This document shows positions 4,824-5,256 of a stretch of 5,256 nucleotides of DNA, one piece after another. The notes under the pieces are model-generated. The model worked only from the letters and a program-made list of their open reading frames with translations, did not search any database and was not told where the DNA came from. This DNA comes from DATHVI01 sp035461385 (GTDB taxonomy: Bacteria > Actinomycetota > Thermoleophilia > Solirubrobacterales > 70-9): NCBI GenBank assembly GCA_035461385.1, contig DATHVI010000138.1, positions 1 through 5,256 of the forward strand, written 5' to 3'. Position 1 is the first letter of the stretch. Every line of letters begins with the position of its first letter. The translations under genes and the position numbers were made by a program.

Positions 4824-5177
4824 GTGTTCGAAATTAGGATTCAACGAAATACAGATAGAACCCGCCGCGGCTGGGCGATCCCGGTCGTCGCGATACTCGC
4901 GATGGTCGCGATGGTCGCCGGACCGCAGGTCGCGGCCGCTCAGCAGAGCATCAGCCCGACGCAGGACCAGTACGACCCGAGCCAGGAGCAGATCGATCAG
5001 CAGGTCGGCGGCGGCAACGCAACGCCGACCGGCGGCGATTCCGCCGAGCCGTCGAATCGCGTCATCTCGGGGCTCCCGTTCACCGGTCTCGACATCGGGC
5101 TTCTCGCCGCCGTCGCGGTGCTGCTCGGTGCCTCGGGCCTCGCACTCAGGCGCTTCGCCGGAGGGGCCAGCCGCTAG
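4824..5177 (+). CDS. Small secreted LPXTG-type (LPFTG) cell-wall-anchored protein
   Basis: From the GTG at 4824 this is 117 residues. A basic n-region (RIQRNTDRTRRGW), a hydrophobic core (about 18-33) and an AAA-QQ cleavage site (after about residue 39) make a standard Sec signal peptide. The C-terminus is a textbook sorting signal: LPFTG (84-88), a hydrophobic stretch (about 91-107) and an RRFAGGASR tail. Sortase would cut between T and G and attach the protein to the wall. Only about 45 residues would be exposed, rich in Q, D, S, P and G, with no domain I recognise; the function is unknown. The start is uncertain. ATG 4770 would add 18 residues but gives an n-region of about 35 and has no good ribosome binding site. 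GTG 4824 is followed by A-rich, low-GC codons typical just after a true start, though the GAGGGG before it is too close to be ideal. A reading frame follows 23 bp downstream, probably co-transcribed. Confidence 0.78.
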   Translation: MFEIRIQRNTDRTRRGWAIPVVAILAMVAMVAGPQVAAAQQSISPTQDQYDPSQEQIDQQVGGGNATPTGGDSAEPSNRVISGLPFTGLDIGLLAAVAVLLGASGLALRRFAGGASR

Positions 5178-5200
5178 CGGTCGCGGGGGGTAGCTCGGGA

Positions 5201-5256
5201 ATGAACTCCGCGACCACCATGGCGGGCGCCGCGGCGCCGGCGCCGGCGCCGGCGCC
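5201..5256 (+). CDS. Start of an unidentified protein with an Ala-Pro repeat, 3'-truncated by the window
   Basis: ATG at 5201 opens a frame that stays open for 18 codons to the window end: MNSATTMAGAA followed by alternating Ala-Pro. A GGGGGG run 10 nt upstream could serve as a weak ribosome binding site; a second in-frame ATG at 5219 is an alternative start. It lies 23 bp after the LPFTG gene on the same strand, so it is likely in the same operon. Ala-Pro stretches are typical of disordered linkers near membranes or surfaces. A sortase would be a logical neighbour of a sorting-signal protein, but nothing visible here proves it. Confidence 0.45.
   Translation, partial: MNSATTMAGAAAPAPAPA
5233..5256 (+). 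repeat. GGCGCC hexanucleotide tandem repeat running off the window end
   Basis: Four perfect GGCGCC units occupy the last 24 bases, continuing beyond the edge. In the frame from ATG 5201 they encode Ala-Pro, and because the unit is six bases, gain or loss of copies would keep the frame. The unit is itself a palindrome. The sequence ends exactly within the repeat, which would fit an assembly break. Confidence 0.85.

Overview
The window is uniformly GC-rich and densely packed. It has GTG and TTG starts, a fused Wzz-type/tyrosine-kinase polysaccharide protein, a partner-switching module of the SpoIIE/STAS kind, and a very small LPFTG-anchored surface protein. This suggests a Gram-positive actinomycetote. 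The style, especially the tiny LPFTG protein, resembles Thermoleophilia/Solirubrobacterales, but that placement is inference from memory and not proven here.

Layout: (1) 1-1194 (+), the 3' part of a membrane-anchored polysaccharide-biosynthesis tyrosine autokinase (BY-kinase). (2) 1180-1980 (-), a two-domain universal stress (UspA-like) protein that converges on the kinase gene with a 15-bp overlap. (3) 1981-2178, a divergent intergenic region. (4) 2179-3417 (+), a SpoIIE-type PP2C phosphatase fused to an RsbW-like HATPase, translationally coupled by a GTGA overlap to (5) 3414-3773 (+), a STAS anti-sigma-factor antagonist. (6) 3763-4563 (-), a LuxR-type HTH plus GAF regulator, again convergent with an 11-bp overlap. 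(7) 4564-4823, an intergenic region holding a good sigma-70-like promoter whose -10 box sits inside a perfect 9-bp inverted repeat, followed by a tandem decamer. (8) 4824-5177 (+), a short secreted protein with signal peptide and LPFTG cell-wall sorting signal. (9) 5201-end (+), the beginning of another reading frame that runs into a GGCGCC hexanucleotide repeat at the window edge.

How it may work together: the phosphatase/kinase fusion and the STAS protein form a two-gene phospho-switch, in which the STAS serine would be dephosphorylated by the SpoIIE domain and phosphorylated by the HATPase domain. No sigma factor or separate anti-sigma factor is present, so the output is unknown. The HTH-GAF regulator lies between this switch and the LPFTG gene and is transcribed divergently from the latter, so it is a natural candidate to bind the inverted repeat over the LPFTG promoter; this is inference. 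The BY-kinase fragment belongs to an exopolysaccharide locus extending off the left edge. The most notable items are the operator-like dyad around the -10 box, the fused opposing phosphatase and kinase with a probable leaderless start, and the minimal LPFTG protein.
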